A stretch of 64,000 nucleotides of DNA. Origin: Ooceraea biroi (taxonomy: Eukaryota; Arthropoda; Insecta; Hymenoptera; Formicidae). The stretch lies in the NCBI RefSeq assembly GCF_003672135.1, contig NC_039511.1:11000464-11064463 (forward strand), in the 5' to 3' direction. The position numbers and the translations under genes are program-made. This document shows positions 28,765 to 42,528 of the stretch, one piece after another. Numbering within the stretch: position 1 is the stretch's first letter; the number at the start of each line of letters is the position of its first letter. The notes under the pieces are model-generated. The model ran no database searches, was not told where the DNA came from, and saw only the letters and a program-made list of their open reading frames with translations.

Positions 28765-30031
28765 AATATTTTTATGATGTATCTTTCTTTATCTCTACGT
28801 ATTACATCGAAAAATCGCAAATCAATAATATAGAATTACAAAACATGAATGCATACAAGGATGTATTGAGCCATTCGAAATATTATAATTATTCTGATAA
28901 AAATGTTGCGCGCGAGTAAACTGAGCCGATAAGAAATGAAAATTGAAGTTGCCCTGAACAAAACAACTGCAATGAGAACGTTACTTGGTGGACGACAAAA
29001 ACCTACCGGGAAACATCTACGAGGTCGTTCGTATATATGCTTGCATTTAGATTGCCAGAGAACAATAATATTGCGTGACAAAAACGGATGCGTGTTTCGT
29101 CGCAATTCATATTTCGCGAACAACTAAATTGAGATAGCCGTCTAGAAGTCATCTTCAACACAAGGAGGAGTAAATTGAACATTGCATAATTTAACAAAAT
29201 TATAAGAATCTATATTTACAGTAACATACAAAGCATTGCAAATTTAGCAAATGTTTAGTTTTCAAAACATAATTAATCAAATTAATTATTTAACAAAATA
29301 CATTTTAAGATATATTAGAAAATGAGTTGCTCAACGATTTGATTATAAAAACAAACTTTTTGTCAATTTAATGATTTAAGAGTGATTCAAGATTCAAGAA
29401 AGAATTCAATTTCTTAGAAACATTATTGTCCTCACAATGTTTTCGAAATACTGTCGTGATGTTCGGAATATCAATGATAATGGGTTGTCTCCACTTATGT
29501 GGAAATGCTTAGAGAATCGTCGTACATTCTCGCGTTACAAGCACGAAATGCAACGTAACTGATTCTACCTGTGCATGTAAGATATACGTACCCGTACACC
29601 GACGCAACTATTCACGATTTAATTGGTATCAGTTACGCCTTAACCATGTTGCGGATATAGGTAACATGTGATGCATTTTAGGTCGATTCGTTCAAGTTAA
29701 TTAATCTTGATTACTCTTCAGTCTTACGTTTCACTGTCATGTGCTTTGATATATTTATAAAAATACCGAATTTCCTTTAGAATTTCCTAGACCTATTCTA
29801 TAGAAAGAGAAAAAATTGAGTTTCATCAAAGCTCTAATCTTGCCATCATTTTGTTGTTGATTAATTTAATGATAATAGAAATATATATATTAATGTAAAA
29901 AAATAATAAATTTGGAAAAACACAACGATTATTTTATATTTTCAATCTTTAGGTATATTTCTTGATTATAGATCAAGAAGTTGAAGATTGGAAAATCAAT
30001 ATAAGATAACGAGAGAAAAATAGTGTTCGAG

Positions 30032-30056
30032 ATCTCTCTCTCTCTCTCTCTCTCTC
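30032..30056. repeat. (TC)n microsatellite
   Basis: Twelve uninterrupted TC dinucleotides. Confidence 0.97.
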
Positions 30057-33000
30057 ATCATTTCCATTTTTTCGTAATAAAGCTAATCAAATCGACAAAA
30101 GGTGCACTTTTGCGTCCACCTGCGCATTTTCACGAGTGATGGGAAAGTAAACGAAATTCTCTCGAGATTGCTTGTTATCTTAACTGCGTTATAAAACACA
30201 ACAGAATGATTATTTCCCCGACAGGATATCATTTTCCAACGGATATAACTTGGATTATATCGAGCAAATATTTGCCCTAGAACCGAGGAAAACTTTGTTC
30301 AAATTCTCTTTTTTTTCCAGATGATCGCTTTCTTCTTGTAACCACGCTTTTCGGTATCTTTTTCTCCCTCGTCATCCCATATAAATTCCCTTTTCGAACA
30401 AGTTTTTCCGATTTCTTCTTACGTTTGTTTCCTCATCTTGTCTAATGTACTCTCATACGATTCACATTTGAAAAAAATAAAAACCGGAATTTATAAATAA
30501 AAATAGACAAATACAAATGCTTTCCAATAATAATAAAGTACGTAGTAAATCAACTTTGATCAATCGGAACATTATAATATAACATATAATATAAAATTGA
30601 CTATAATATATTGAGTTGTAACAAAAATTCGTAGCGTTGTTTAATTTTTTAAATGAGAAAAAGATGATAAGTTTTGGAAAAATAGAATCATAAAGCTGCT
30701 ACAAAGATAGTAAATGTTAACAGAACAAAACGGTGCATATATAATTCAATAAATATTTTTGCATATATGTATATGTATATGTATAATAATTTTATTTTGA
30801 AATTTCATTAAAATAACGCTACTTTTGTTACAAGCCAATATAATATAATATATGTATTACATAATGTAAATGCCCGTATTGATTCTTCTAACGAAAGAAA
30901 AAGAATATAATATATATACGCGTCACATTATATTTCATTTCGTTAAGTAGTTTATACTTCTGTCTTATCTCATGTTAAATATTGCATACCTTGTCGTATA
31001 TCAGAATGATTTAAAAATGATATCATTCGACATGAAAATCAACGTAATGGGAAACGCAGCGAAAGCACATTTGAGTTTCACGACAATATAGTCGTGAGAG
31101 GATGGAGAGGTTCACAGAGGACGATCGTCATGGAAAGATCGTCGGAAGGGAATAGAAGGATTCAGTGGCGTGGAAATCGACCGACCGACCGCGGTGGCGA
31201 CCGACTATCCTTACTTATCCTCCCTCGATGCAACCTTCTTTATTTGGGTTAACCAAGCTTTTTTATTTGAGTTTCTCGACTTGATTCTTTCGATCGGATT
31301 TTTATCTCGAAAAAAATACATAACAGATGTGTGCGTCAATTCTGAATTAAACGTTAATTGTGAAAATATTTATATAAAGATTATTTCCTTTTAAAATTTT
31401 TCTCAGCAAACATCTTATTTTTATATTTTTCTTTCTATTTGCATACATTTACTTAATTTGTATATATTTACTTAATAATTTATTTCCAAAATGTTATTCG
31501 ATTAGTACGCAAATATCAATTCTCATATTTTATTCATATTCATATCTTTTCATTGCTCATTAACAAATATAACAGCAGTCGATTGTAGAGCAAACACGTA
31601 TAGTTACGTACAAATAAACAGTAAACCAGTTTACAGGTATAATTAGCATTTTACTGTCATCAAATTACACTTTTCGTAACGATGACATGATGCAATTATA
31701 CCTCTCGCACATGTTACATCACTACGAGGTGCACATATAAATTATCCTCCTTTGTGACAGCCATATAAATACACGTGCAGTCATCATTCAAGTTTGCAAT
31801 TAAGAGATTAATCGTGATTAATATTAAGATTGTCAGTGTGTTTTGTTAAAATTGCGATATTGTTTTTCTTTTGGAACCTAACGTAAAGAAAGCAACCGGA
31901 TATTTAATTTTTGCGGAAATATCTTCGTGAAACAAATATCTCTGTATGGAAGTCATTTCAAAATTATCACTTTTAAAAACTTTTCTTATTGTTAGTCTTT
32001 AACGTATCTCGAAAATAATAACTCGTGTTTATTAAAAATACATGCTATATAATACATTATGCTAGATAATCAATGAAGGAAATGTAATTTGCAATAAAAT
32101 AAAAACTTGGAATAACTCTTGAATGCATAAAAATAACTTTCCTTTCTTTAATTATTCATTATTTTGTATACGCTCCTTAGGAATCTCGAATTTTGATCAT
32201 ACTTACGAAACGTGTTGTGAGGTAACGACAATATTAAATTCTAGAATTCTGCAAGAATATACGTTTGGCTCTGGCCACTGCATTGCAAGCAGTTCACAAT
32301 GCGCGAGGGTTCGCATTAATTAATTAAATTATAGATGAGCTCTTTCGTACGGATGGAGGCGACGGGGAGGCAGACAGAATAGCCCAACGCGATATTCTGT
32401 AGCGGCATGCACGCACGATTACGACGCGTGCGTATCCACATAAATTAATTGTGTGATACGCATGTGATGCGTAATGGGCCGCGCACATCGCGCGCGGTCT
32501 GCATAATAATTGCGCGTACATAAACCGGGAGTTCGGTTATAACGCTCGAGTATCGTTTGCTTTACCTACAAACACGCGTTTGTCGACGGTAATCGTTATC
32601 TAATGAAACAGTCGGCCAGCAAATAGAGTTGGATTGAATTTACTGTTGCCACTACAGTCGGAATTTGTCGATAGACGCCTAAAATCAACAGAGCTTATTT
32701 AATGTTACTTTACAGCTCGGCGCTTATATTTCAGGCGTCGGGGTATATGTAATTCTAATTCATCACTCATGGTACACTACCGTTTGACTGTGTAAACTGT
32801 ATCTTTTGTTGCTACAACGGTAGCCGATGAAAATCGCTAAACAGTAGGAATAATTTCTGTATCAAATAAGACATCAAGTTTTGACTGTAGCATGAATCTA
32901 ATGTGATAATGTTATTAACCGATCCTGACAAATCAATTTATAATTTATCACTTTATGATTATTCTTGTATAACATCGTCGAACAGAATTTCAGCTAGCTG

Positions 33001-33237
33001 CTATGTAGAATATTCCATGGCACCATATTTACCATGCCATAAATTAGATAAAAAAAGTTGGCCACGAGCGCAGCACGAAGACCTCCACGTTTCCTGATGG
33101 TCCCGGGAAATTTTCCAACCATCTTCTTTTTATTCCTGTCTTCATAATATCGTACTTATGCGGGGCCAATGATATTTCGCGCGGCGGCCACTTCGCAGAG
33201 CTCCAGTTTATCTCATTGAGGTTAAATAAGAAAAAAG

Positions 33238-33360
33238 GAAGATAAGCGAGAAAACGCTGAGAGAGAGAGAGAGCGAGAGAGAGGGGGGGGGAAGGGGAAA
33301 GGAGAGAAGCAAAACGGGAAATCGCGAGAGAGGAAAAGAGGAAGAACGAGTCCACCAACA
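33238..33360. repeat. Polypurine tract (GA/GGGG-rich)
   Basis: About 120 bases almost wholly purine on the plus strand, including GAGAGAGAGAG and a run of nine G. Homopurine stretches of this kind can form triplex DNA. They also explain the long minus-strand frame from 33592 to 33044, whose product is Ser/Leu/Phe/Pro low complexity and should not be annotated as a protein. Confidence 0.85.
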
Positions 33361-33999
33361 GAAAAAAAGAAGGAAACGACTGCCGACGCGGGAGTAAGCG
33401 AGAAATTGCGAGAAAACGTGGTAAAACGGTATAAAAAGACCGGAATGGAATGGTACGGAAGAGGGGATGAGAGCACCCGAAGGGGTGAAAATCTTCTTTT
33501 CTAAATTCGAATCGGACAGCGAATCGAACTTTTAGTTCTTGAATTTCATTGAACGAATTGTTAAATTTCATCCACGAAAAGGATAAGTTCATAATTTATA
33601 AGGTTTACAGACTTCTTTCAAGTTCTCACATGACTTCACGTTTAAAGTGAACCTTACAAACTACAGATTTGTCTCGTTTTCCCACTTAAATAACTCCTCA
33701 AATTGTCGCCTTTACACCACAGAAATCGTGCCGGTTAGTCGAAAGGATCCCAAAGGATACTTATATGTTTAAGCAACTGAGACTACAGTGTTCCCTAGAA
33801 TTTCCAATTTTCAGAATATGTACTTTCGTTTGCTTCTGCGGCTAGTCTCCTGCTTCAAATGTCTTATTACTCAAAAATTCCTAAACACTATCATAAATTA
33901 ACTTTTTGCGCATTTAAATTCTTCTTTGCTTCTGCTATTTACGAAAACAAGGTATACATTTCTATATAAGAAGGTTCATTAAGAGATTTTGTGCACAAA

Positions 34000-34003
34000 C
34001 GCG

Positions 34004-34048
<45 letters not shown>

Positions 34049-34056
34049 GCACATAC
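34000..34056. repeat. (CG)n-(CA)n microsatellite, Z-DNA prone
   Basis: CGCGCGCGC followed by about 20 CA dinucleotides and CGCACGCACA. It is the second tract in this window where a CG run passes into a CA run, the other being at 14.68-14.71 kb. Confidence 0.95.
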
Positions 34057-35378
34057 AAATAAAACATTAAAATATACAAATAATTTATTTCGGCTTGAGG
34101 AAAATTTCACGTAAGCTATACCTGGGTGCAAAAACCGCACGCAGACGTAATTTTAAGGTCCACGACACGATCCTAAAATAAACGCTGTGGTACGACGCGT
34201 AATTGCTGAGGTGTTCTCGCGCCGTAAAAATGGCGGTCGCGTCGCGAGAAACGACCCGTGAACAGAATAAACGACCGTTGTTTCTCATTTCCCGATCGCA
34301 AGCATGGTCGACGGTTAAGTTCAGCGACGCGAAACTTTTACTCGACAGGATGTCTTCTCACGTCTCTCCTACCGGAAGCTGCCGAATCAAAAATACACGA
34401 GGGCAACGCTCGCGGCAGTCACCGACTGACTAAACAACCCCTGGGTGTAGATTTATAGACGAACGACATCCGTTGGGAAATCAGCATCGTCGGCTTTCAG
34501 CGATCTTGCGAAAGAGAGAGGAAAGTTTTCAAGTTTTCATTGATGACAGTATTACCATCCAAAAGAGAAAGAGAGATGGAAGAGAGAAGAATCAAGATGC
34601 AACCGCGACACTAACATATCTTAATTAAAGAGTTCTTTTCCTTTCCAATATTGGTAATAATCTTCAGTAACTCTAGACCATTTTTAAATTTAACTATAGA
34701 CTGATTTGACAGTATCTTCATGGAATATCTTAATAAATTATAAAAAAATATTATAGAATATATTATAGAAATATATTAAAAAATTTGATTAAAAAATAAA
34801 AAATATTGAAATATATAGTAATTACTGATCCATAATTATATGTAAAGAATTTATTTGTATCATTAAATGGTGATTCTATTAATACTGAAATCTACTATGT
34901 ATATTGATTTACTGGTGTACTATGCGAGCTATGTATAAGCAATCGCATTGATAATAGATTGAGACAATGTATTATCCAAGTAAACATCTCATCCTAAGAG
35001 GTAGATGGCGAATCGACTTGAAGTATCTCATCGCCACCTCTGGCCGACCAACATTAAAGTTTCAAGCTGCCGCTACCTCTCCCGAGAGATAAAATGCAGC
35101 AAACGCTCGCTGGCTGCAATTTAACCGCGTGCAACCCCTCGAATTTCCACCTCGCCAGAGTGCCGGATGTTTCGCAGCTTTTTACCCCATTGCTTCAGCC
35201 TTTTTGCTTTTATACAAGCCAGCTGTCGAAATGGCGACAGGAACTTCGCAATGGATTCCAATTGTGATTGTCACATTTTTTATCATTCTCTATTATATTG
35301 AATATCATTACAAAATAAGTGATCAAAAATATTCTGATGTAACTGATGAATAATTTTTAGAAATGTTGTTTTTGATAA

Positions 35379-35957
35379 ATGCATAATCAATTCTTTATCA
35401 GAATGGTACTATTTTTACTAGTATTTACCTACTTTAATCAATATAACTTTAAATTAAATTGGTATTTTAAATTGAATTGGAGAAATTGTTTATTGTTATT
35501 TAATTTAGCAATTTGTAATCATCTTGATTTAAAACAAAAAAATTTTAAATTTAAAAATAATAAATTGATGAAATATACTTTTAACAAATACATAAGAAAA
35601 TTCTGTGACAAAAATGATATTTATCATAGAAAAAAATTAGAACCAAGATATTTAGATTTTAAAATTAGAACTAATTGTAAGATTGCAATTTGGCTCCATT
35701 TATATAAATATGTAACTTACGTAATAAGATAAATAATTACCAATAATTATTAGAAATTGTATTATATGCGACAATGTAACGAACGAAATTTTGTTTTTTG
35801 TGTTTTAAAAGTTGTCTGCCCTGCTATAAAATTTAAAATTAATATACGAGAAGCTATGTTATGCTATCATAACTATGTGTTTAATTTGATTCATCGCCAT
35901 TTAGATGCGACTCGGATTACTTATAAAATAATGACCCAATATTTATTACGTATCTGA
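35379..35957 (+). other. Two same-frame AT-rich reading frames, unrecognised
   Basis: From an ATG at 35379 a frame of 117 codons runs to TAA at 35730-35732. After a TAG at 35751 the same frame is open again for 66 codons to a TGA ending at 35957. The DNA is extremely AT-rich by eye, where stops should come quickly, so about 190 codons with only two closely spaced stops is unusual. The first product begins with a hydrophobic segment (MVLFLLVFTYF at residues 9-19) and then becomes Lys/Asn/Tyr-rich. No motif is recognisable. It could be a decayed AT-rich gene, a transferred or viral-type fragment, or compositional luck from Lys/Asn/Phe/Leu codons lacking stop-like triplets. It lies directly upstream of the acceptor at 36024 and so may be intronic. 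Confidence 0.3.
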
Positions 35958-36024
35958 AAAATTTGTATTTATGTTCTATTAAATTTATTATTAATTTCAA
36001 GAAATCGATTTTTTTGTATTTCAG

Positions 36025-36105
36025 TGTTCCGGTGCAGCTTCGGGCGATTTTCCGGAACGAGTGGCGGCGCTTTTACAATCTTCCTCGACCCAAGATGACT
36101 GCTAG
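36025..36105 (+). CDS. Candidate terminal exon, unknown protein
   Basis: A T-rich tract followed by TTTGTATTTCAG ends at 36024, a strong 3' splice acceptor. From 36025 in phase 0 there are 26 sense codons and then two adjacent TAG stops (36103-36108). The peptide starts CSGAASGDFPERVAALLQ and ends SSSTQDDC. Composition jumps from very AT-rich to balanced exactly at the acceptor, and no good donor lies inside, so it looks like the last coding exon of a plus-strand gene with its earlier exons upstream. I do not recognise the protein. The free C-terminus with a Cys could be a PDZ-type or lipidated tail, but that is speculation. A pseudo-acceptor before a chance frame remains possible. Confidence 0.45.
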   Translation, partial: CSGAASGDFPERVAALLQSSSTQDDC

Positions 36106-38970
36106 TAGTGCGTTCTACATGCGTGTGTGACAGTCCTTTCTTTCCCCTGGTCTAATATGTCAAAAGAGGAAGAGCAGAGGCATCTTTCGAAGGGAAGTGA
36201 TTTGACGCGCGCGGCGCGCTCTAAATGATTTTCATCGAGCTAATCTGTAAGCTTTAAAATGCGTTCTAAGGCAGCGTCTCCATTTTAGGCTTAAGGCTCG
36301 CTCTCTTGTTCACGTGGACGATGATAGACGTTGCGATAACAGATCGACGATGATGATGGAACGTACGAAAGTGTCGCGGAAACGAGTGATCGTAAAGGCG
36401 AAATTTCCGCGTAAAACGACGTAATCTTATCTTCTTTGTGACTCTTCCCTTTGTGTTGCTTACATGAGGGTATCCGTTCGGCTTGTTGCCGTTGGTTATT
36501 TGCAAATTAATTTTCTAACGATATAAATTACATTTAATATACGGTCAATCCACATAATTGATCCACACAACATGTTTGATGTGAATATTCTTTTGATAAC
36601 GTTATTTCATACAAATTTATTTTCTATTAAAAACTAGAAAGAAACATGCTTCAATTTTAGTTCAAAATAAGAAATATAATTAATAACTCACACGGTGCAT
36701 TGCATTGCACTGCTTTTATCGAAAGAAAGTTATGTATACTAGAGTATTTCGTATTCCAACATAAATATATTCTGCAGAAATTCTTTTATAAAACTCGTAC
36801 GTTTAACTTGTGACATGATTAATACATATATCAATACATATGCAGTAACGAAGTCTACAAAAAGTACTATGAAAAGTGCGAGGATAATGTCCGGTCAAAA
36901 TTTTTCGTCGAAAAAATCGAATGCGTGAACGTAGAGAGTAGTGTGTAGAGAGATCTGGGGAATGCGAGAGATAGTTTCGAACGACCACCCACGGATGGGT
37001 GTGTGTGTCGGAATGGCGGTGATCTTCCTAGTGAGGGTGCAAGCGTTAAATTTCTAGATAGCTCCGGCAAATAAGTGTCGCGTAGATAAGCGCGGAAAAA
37101 CCGTGCCAACCAATGGCTAGGGAAACGAGTAGGAATGAGGCAGAAAAGGCGGAGAGACACCGGCAGATGCTCGAAAAAGCGAGAAGAAAAAGCTCGGCCG
37201 CGTGAAAACGGGTGTGATAATGGCATGGAAATAGCGTCGGCATACGTAGTAAACGGAAAGAAAGACCGACGCCAAAATTACAAGTCACTCGGTATACGTG
37301 AAGAAGCTTTCCAAAATTAGAATCGTATTTCTGAAAAAATCAGTACGTATTGTTATATTCATGTAAGATAAACTTATGATTGTAATATTAATTTGAGTAA
37401 ATAGCGCGGTAAGATTATAAATAATTAACAAAAGATAAAAAAAAAGGTATCTGAAATTTATTTTTTTTTTATGTAAAATTAAATGTTTCCAGAGTAGAAA
37501 GCGTTAAAAAATAAAAATCAGATATTGATCGAATCCGGATTAATACAATATAATATCATATATTAAGTTAAAACAAAGATTGTGTCAAATCTCGAAAATT
37601 TTTTAATATTCAAGATGTCTAAAATAAGAATTAAAAATATAGAAGAGATAAAAATATTTTCAAATTTCCAAATAGATATCTGCAATTTTAGAGCGGATTA
37701 ATTATATGTCCAGAATCTATTCTGCGCATAAGCTGATTTATTTCATTGATCTATTTGCGATAGATAGGTACTATTTATATAATTATTGTTTAAGTTAACG
37801 TACTACGATAAAAATCTTAGAAATTAAACTGTGAAAAAGGACTAAACACGTTATCATTATAAGTACAGTATCAAACTAAAGTATACTATTTTTTATTTTC
37901 ATTCGATTCCCCTCCGCGGGATTCCCCTCCTGTCACCGTTCTCGATTATACGGGTGAATGCGATACTTGCATCAAGAGAAGCATGGCCATTTCGCGCTTT
38001 ATATATTGAATTCCGCGCAACGAGTTCTATAAATTGACGATGTTACAGACGGCGCATGTATGTATATGGAATCATGAATATTCACGGTACGAAAGATATA
38101 CGCAAGCTCGAGAGCGTCGGAAATATCGATATTCAAGATTGCCAAACCGCGAGCGAGGCGTGAAATATTTAGATCCACGTGCTGAAATGTTCTAAAAACC
38201 ACGACGGTATATATGCAGCACATTTGCATGACACGTTATTTCATCAGTGACTCTGACAGACCTCAAAGGTTTTCAAGGATCAAAAGCAAAAGAACACAAT
38301 TTACATGATAACGGCAAATTATAATTTAAAGTTTAAAAAGATATAGAAAAATGTTCATAAATTCGTACAAAGTTATTAAAATTTTTATTAGAATTAGAAA
38401 AAAATTATATAATAAATACTGATATTGATATGCAACAACAAAGCAAAACGTTATATTCAGTGATAAAATAATATTTATATGCAACAAAACTTTTATATAT
38501 TACACAAAAATCTTCAATTTACTTAAAGTAAACTTGATTTACTTGTAAAACTGTTCGCAATTTTTCAAAAATATTTTCTGTATTTAAGTGAGAGTAAACA
38601 TTTAGTTAATTATATGAGTATGTATATATTCTATTTTATATTTTACAATTATTACAATCAATGTTGCATAGTCCGCGGCTAAATGGAATTGTACTACTGC
38701 TCAAGCGTCTCATTCATTATAATTAATCACGTCGCAATCAGTCAATATCGCTTTATTGGCTCTGTTAGCTGATGTGCTTACTTTGAAATGGCATTTCGCG
38801 TTTCCGTGTTGGATCAAAAATGGATTAGTCGCAAAATAGAAAACACGAAAATAGCAAGATCGTTCAATTTACTTCACAGATTGAATCATAAGTCACGATT
38901 TCGCCCTAGTTTGGTCATGATAAAATCTAATAATTTTTGTAAAGATTATGCAGATTATCATCATTGCGAC

Positions 38971-38990
38971 AATAATAATAATAATAATAA
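38971..38990. repeat. (AAT)n microsatellite
   Basis: Six consecutive AAT triplets. Confidence 0.95.
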
Positions 38991-39266
38991 AAGCGACATT
39001 AAAAAATCAGAACAATTTAAAACGAATAAAGGAATAATTATGATCGATAACTATTAATTAACAATGATGACTAAACAACACACACTAACAAAATATTTAT
39101 AAATTTGTGAAAATATTACAAAATGGAAAGTTTAGTTAATAACGAAAATTAATATTTTATATTTTTTACATATAAATTTAGTAAGAAAGCAAATATAATA
39201 TTTCTTAATAACTATACAATATTCCTTCGATTTAATTTTTTAACTGTTTCTTTTTTTAATATTAAA

Positions 39267-39307
39267 AGCTTGACGATAATAGTAAAAGTTACTATTATCG
39301 TCAAGCT
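39267..39307. repeat. Perfect 19-bp stem with 3-base loop
   Basis: AGCTTGACGATAATAGTAA (39267-39285), then AAG, then its exact reverse complement (39289-39307). Flanking T7 (39251-39257) and A9 (39316-39324) runs extend the structure imperfectly. The tiny loop and extended palindrome suggest a cruciform-forming foldback remnant. A microRNA precursor is unlikely with a 3-base loop. Confidence 0.92.
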
Positions 39308-42300
39308 AACTATTTAAAAAAAAACATACTATTTTATTGCCAGAAGATAAGTATTCTATTATTGTGGTAAACAAAATGTTTAATATTATTGTATTATCTC
39401 CTCATTTTATAATAGAATCTTCATATAACTCAAGTTAACATAATCGGTCAAGTACTGATACTTGAATACCTTTTGTCGATTTGTGCAAAACTATATAGTA
39501 ATAACATAGTAACAGTAATAGTAGTAGCAATAATCGATTTTAATCAGACATATAATATATAATACCTCCGTTCGTCCCCTGCCGCTATTTTATGTACAAT
39601 ATCGAATAGCGTCATTATTCATGGGAATATTTTGCGAGAAAGTACATTGAAACGGAATTGATCGAATTTTGATTAAATTCTTGACGATGAAAAAACAATG
39701 CAGAAACGAATGGCTCCCTTTCTCCTCCGACTATGAAAGTTTAGTTTTCCTCTCAATAAATGGAAACACGGCTTGTAGAAAGCCACAGCAGACATTTCAA
39801 CGCAAAATTCTAGACTACTGAATGCAGCTCGTTACTACATCGGTTGTCTGATATAAGCGTAGCCGTTTGAAATATACTTCTAACGCGATATTATCTCTAT
39901 TATGCATTATATCCATAACATTTATACGAATTCTAATCACATACATGTGTATTTTACGTTACGTGACTAATATTATCAGATCATATTTGTTAATATCGAT
40001 TCATGATTGATCAATTCAATTCGTCTGCATATACATGAGCAAATGAATGAAAACAAGGTATTAAACATTTTTTTATCGAAAAAGGTAATAATAGCAGAAT
40101 AATATAACAAGAAATTGGAATTGGAAATAATTGGATGTACTTTATATGGATCGAGGTTTGTGATACCATGAATAACGTATGCCATATGACATTAGATAAT
40201 AGCCAATTTGTTATAAATTTAAATGCAGTTTGACAAAGCGTATCTCTACAGAGCACGCAGCATACCATATCGTTTCCGGTGATAGGTCGCGTGATACAAA
40301 TTGTATTGAATCAATATATTCGCATGACACAAATGCACCACTCTGTTTTAGGCAAATTAGAATTTCGCGGCTATGTGTATCTAATTAAACGTCACTAGCT
40401 ATAAATAAATCTAATCGAAAATGTAACATACTTGCAAACAAGACACTGTAATGATGAAATACAAATACTAATACAGATAGTGCGATATCTAGTGCAGTAT
40501 AAATTATCACTGAGCAAATAAATATAACAAATTTATACCGTTAACTAACTCTTACTTTGTGAAAAACAATGCGAATAATGATTCGTCGAGATTTCTCTAT
40601 GGGAAATTCACGTAACAAAAATGCGGTTTTTCGAAAAATCATCGAATAGTGCGCTGCAATTTCTGACTGAAATTACTCCAATTGTGAAAATGCAAGTACG
40701 TGATTCAACGTACGAACGAACGAATGATTTTACCGCGAGTGACCGTATCAATCGTTGTTCTAACATTTGTCAGGGGGAGTATCGTATAAATAATGCCGAT
40801 ACGAATAAATGTTTGCAATGAAAGCAGAGAGACGTATGCGAAGCCGGTTCGTTACTCCACGCGCGCTCGTTCCGCCGTTTTTTCGCTGATAAAGTAAACT
40901 CTGTGCGTTTTGATTCGCAAAACAACTCGAGAGCTAAAGTCCGAATGCTAGTTAGTAGCGTGCAGTAGTTTCGCCACGACCAGTAGCAACTGTATTTATC
41001 CGGTCAGCCGCAACAACCAGCATTATTAATGCTTTCGTATCGACCACATGCTGCAAATTCAACCACGTATTATGGCTGTGCTGGAAACATGCACAAAATT
41101 CGCAGAATACATCGAAGAAAACTTTTGTACTTCAATACAATATGGTTGCATTACGAATTTAGAAGATAAATTCCTGATTCGCAAATACATATAAAAATCG
41201 GATATGCTACTGGATATAAATATAATTTAAAAATAACTTTTACAGGCTGTAATCTCTTGTATGAAATATTAAAAACCGAAATTATTGATTATTTTTCTAA
41301 AAATATAGGAAAAAATTATAGTTTTTCTTTTTAAGAATGTAATAATTTAGAAAATGCAGATAAAATAATAGATGATTCATTTACTATTTTATGCTTTTTG
41401 TAAAGTACAAAATTATTGTAAAATTATTATAGTAGAATTCTCAATTACACGTGGGCGTGATTTTGATAGTTTATTTCTGTCTAAACCTTAATTTTCTCTT
41501 ATTTTATTATTTGATAAAATTTTGTATTATTTAATGACTCTATTTTGAATATCGTGAGTGTGTTTTATATAAACATGTGACACGATGCAGTTTCCGATTA
41601 GTGCTAATTTCCAGCTTCTTTTTTCTCCTTCTTCACAGTTACTTGTTCCTTGTTCGCAGTTACAAAGCTAAAAATTTAACGTGAACGTTGGAATCTCGGA
41701 ATAGCCGCAAACGCGGCGGGGAAACAATTGTGCGGAAATTTCGCGCATTGCTCGCGCGCAACGCCGCTTCCGCTCTGCGTGGGTGACCGCGAGCGGTGAA
41801 GGCGGTTAACCGATCAGCCACGGTACTCAATATCATTAGGGCTTTCCATATTTATGGCCTGTCGAGCATAGCCGCGGTTACGAATTCATCGTGAAACCAA
41901 ATTACGCACGAAATTATTCTCGTCGTCATAATGTCTAAATACACGCGGAATGTCATACTAGATTCGCGTTGCGCACGATTCTCTTACGGTTTTACGATTC
42001 GCAACAAATATATTTTTATTATATATAATTTTCTTTTTTAAAATATATTATATAAAAATGTAATGTATAAACACGAAAATATATTTCAATAAATAAAAGT
42101 TTTATATAGTATGTTTTAAACGACCGCTCAAATTCAGTGATTTACGTAAAACTTATTAAAAGTTATATTTCCATAAAGGATATTATATGTAAAGCGATTT
42201 TATAAAACATAATAGGAATAATTTCCATAAAAAATATTGTCCTTCGAATTCAATTCACAGTATTCACAAAGCTCATCGCTTCGCTTTCTGTATTTATTAA

Positions 42301-42528
42301 ATTCTATATATAATTTAATCTTTTAAGTATTTTAAAGATATAATTAACAAAAAAACAAGATGTAAAAGGACACGTTGAATTTTAGGATTATTCAAGAAAG
42401 AAGAAATGCTTTGCACATTAAAACCGTTCTATTTGCAATTTAAAGTTAAAAAAGATACAACATTATTTTATATAAGGTATTTTCCCTATTCGTCATTTCA
42501 TAAATGATAAAGACTGAGTGACACTAAC

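Larger units (their letters stand above)
28765..35378. other. AT-rich region with two low-complexity tracts, no supportable gene
   Basis: GC pockets lie near 31080-31220, 32330-32660 (very CpG-rich, with short CG/GC palindromes), 33040-33500 (polypurine) and 34090-34500. A hydrophobic frame from an ATG at 35231 to 35353 could encode a 40-residue single-span peptide (MATGTSQWIPIVIVTFF at its start), but nothing else supports it as a gene. Confidence 0.5.
36106..42528. other. Region right of the terminal-exon candidate, no further gene seen
   Basis: The first few hundred bases (36106 to about 36640) would be the 3' untranslated region if the 36025-36105 exon is real. No canonical AATAAA is seen there, only variants such as ATTAAA near 36625. 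GC pockets follow at 36180-36490, 36880-37310, 37900-38230, 40840-41000 and 41690-41960. Frames in the 36.9-37.3 kb pocket are open on both strands and are not convincing. Near 41630-41670 two pyrimidine-rich acceptor-like sites occur 21 bases apart, each followed by TTAC, but no open exon follows. Confidence 0.5.

Noticed and set aside
33044..33592. Longest open frame of the window (182 codons, minus strand)
   Set aside because: It spans the polypurine tract. The product is Ser/Leu/Phe/Pro low complexity with no domain, so the absence of stops is a composition effect.
41630..41675. Two pyrimidine-rich acceptor sites 21 bases apart
   Set aside because: All three frames after either acceptor hit stops within about ten codons, and no exon could be built.
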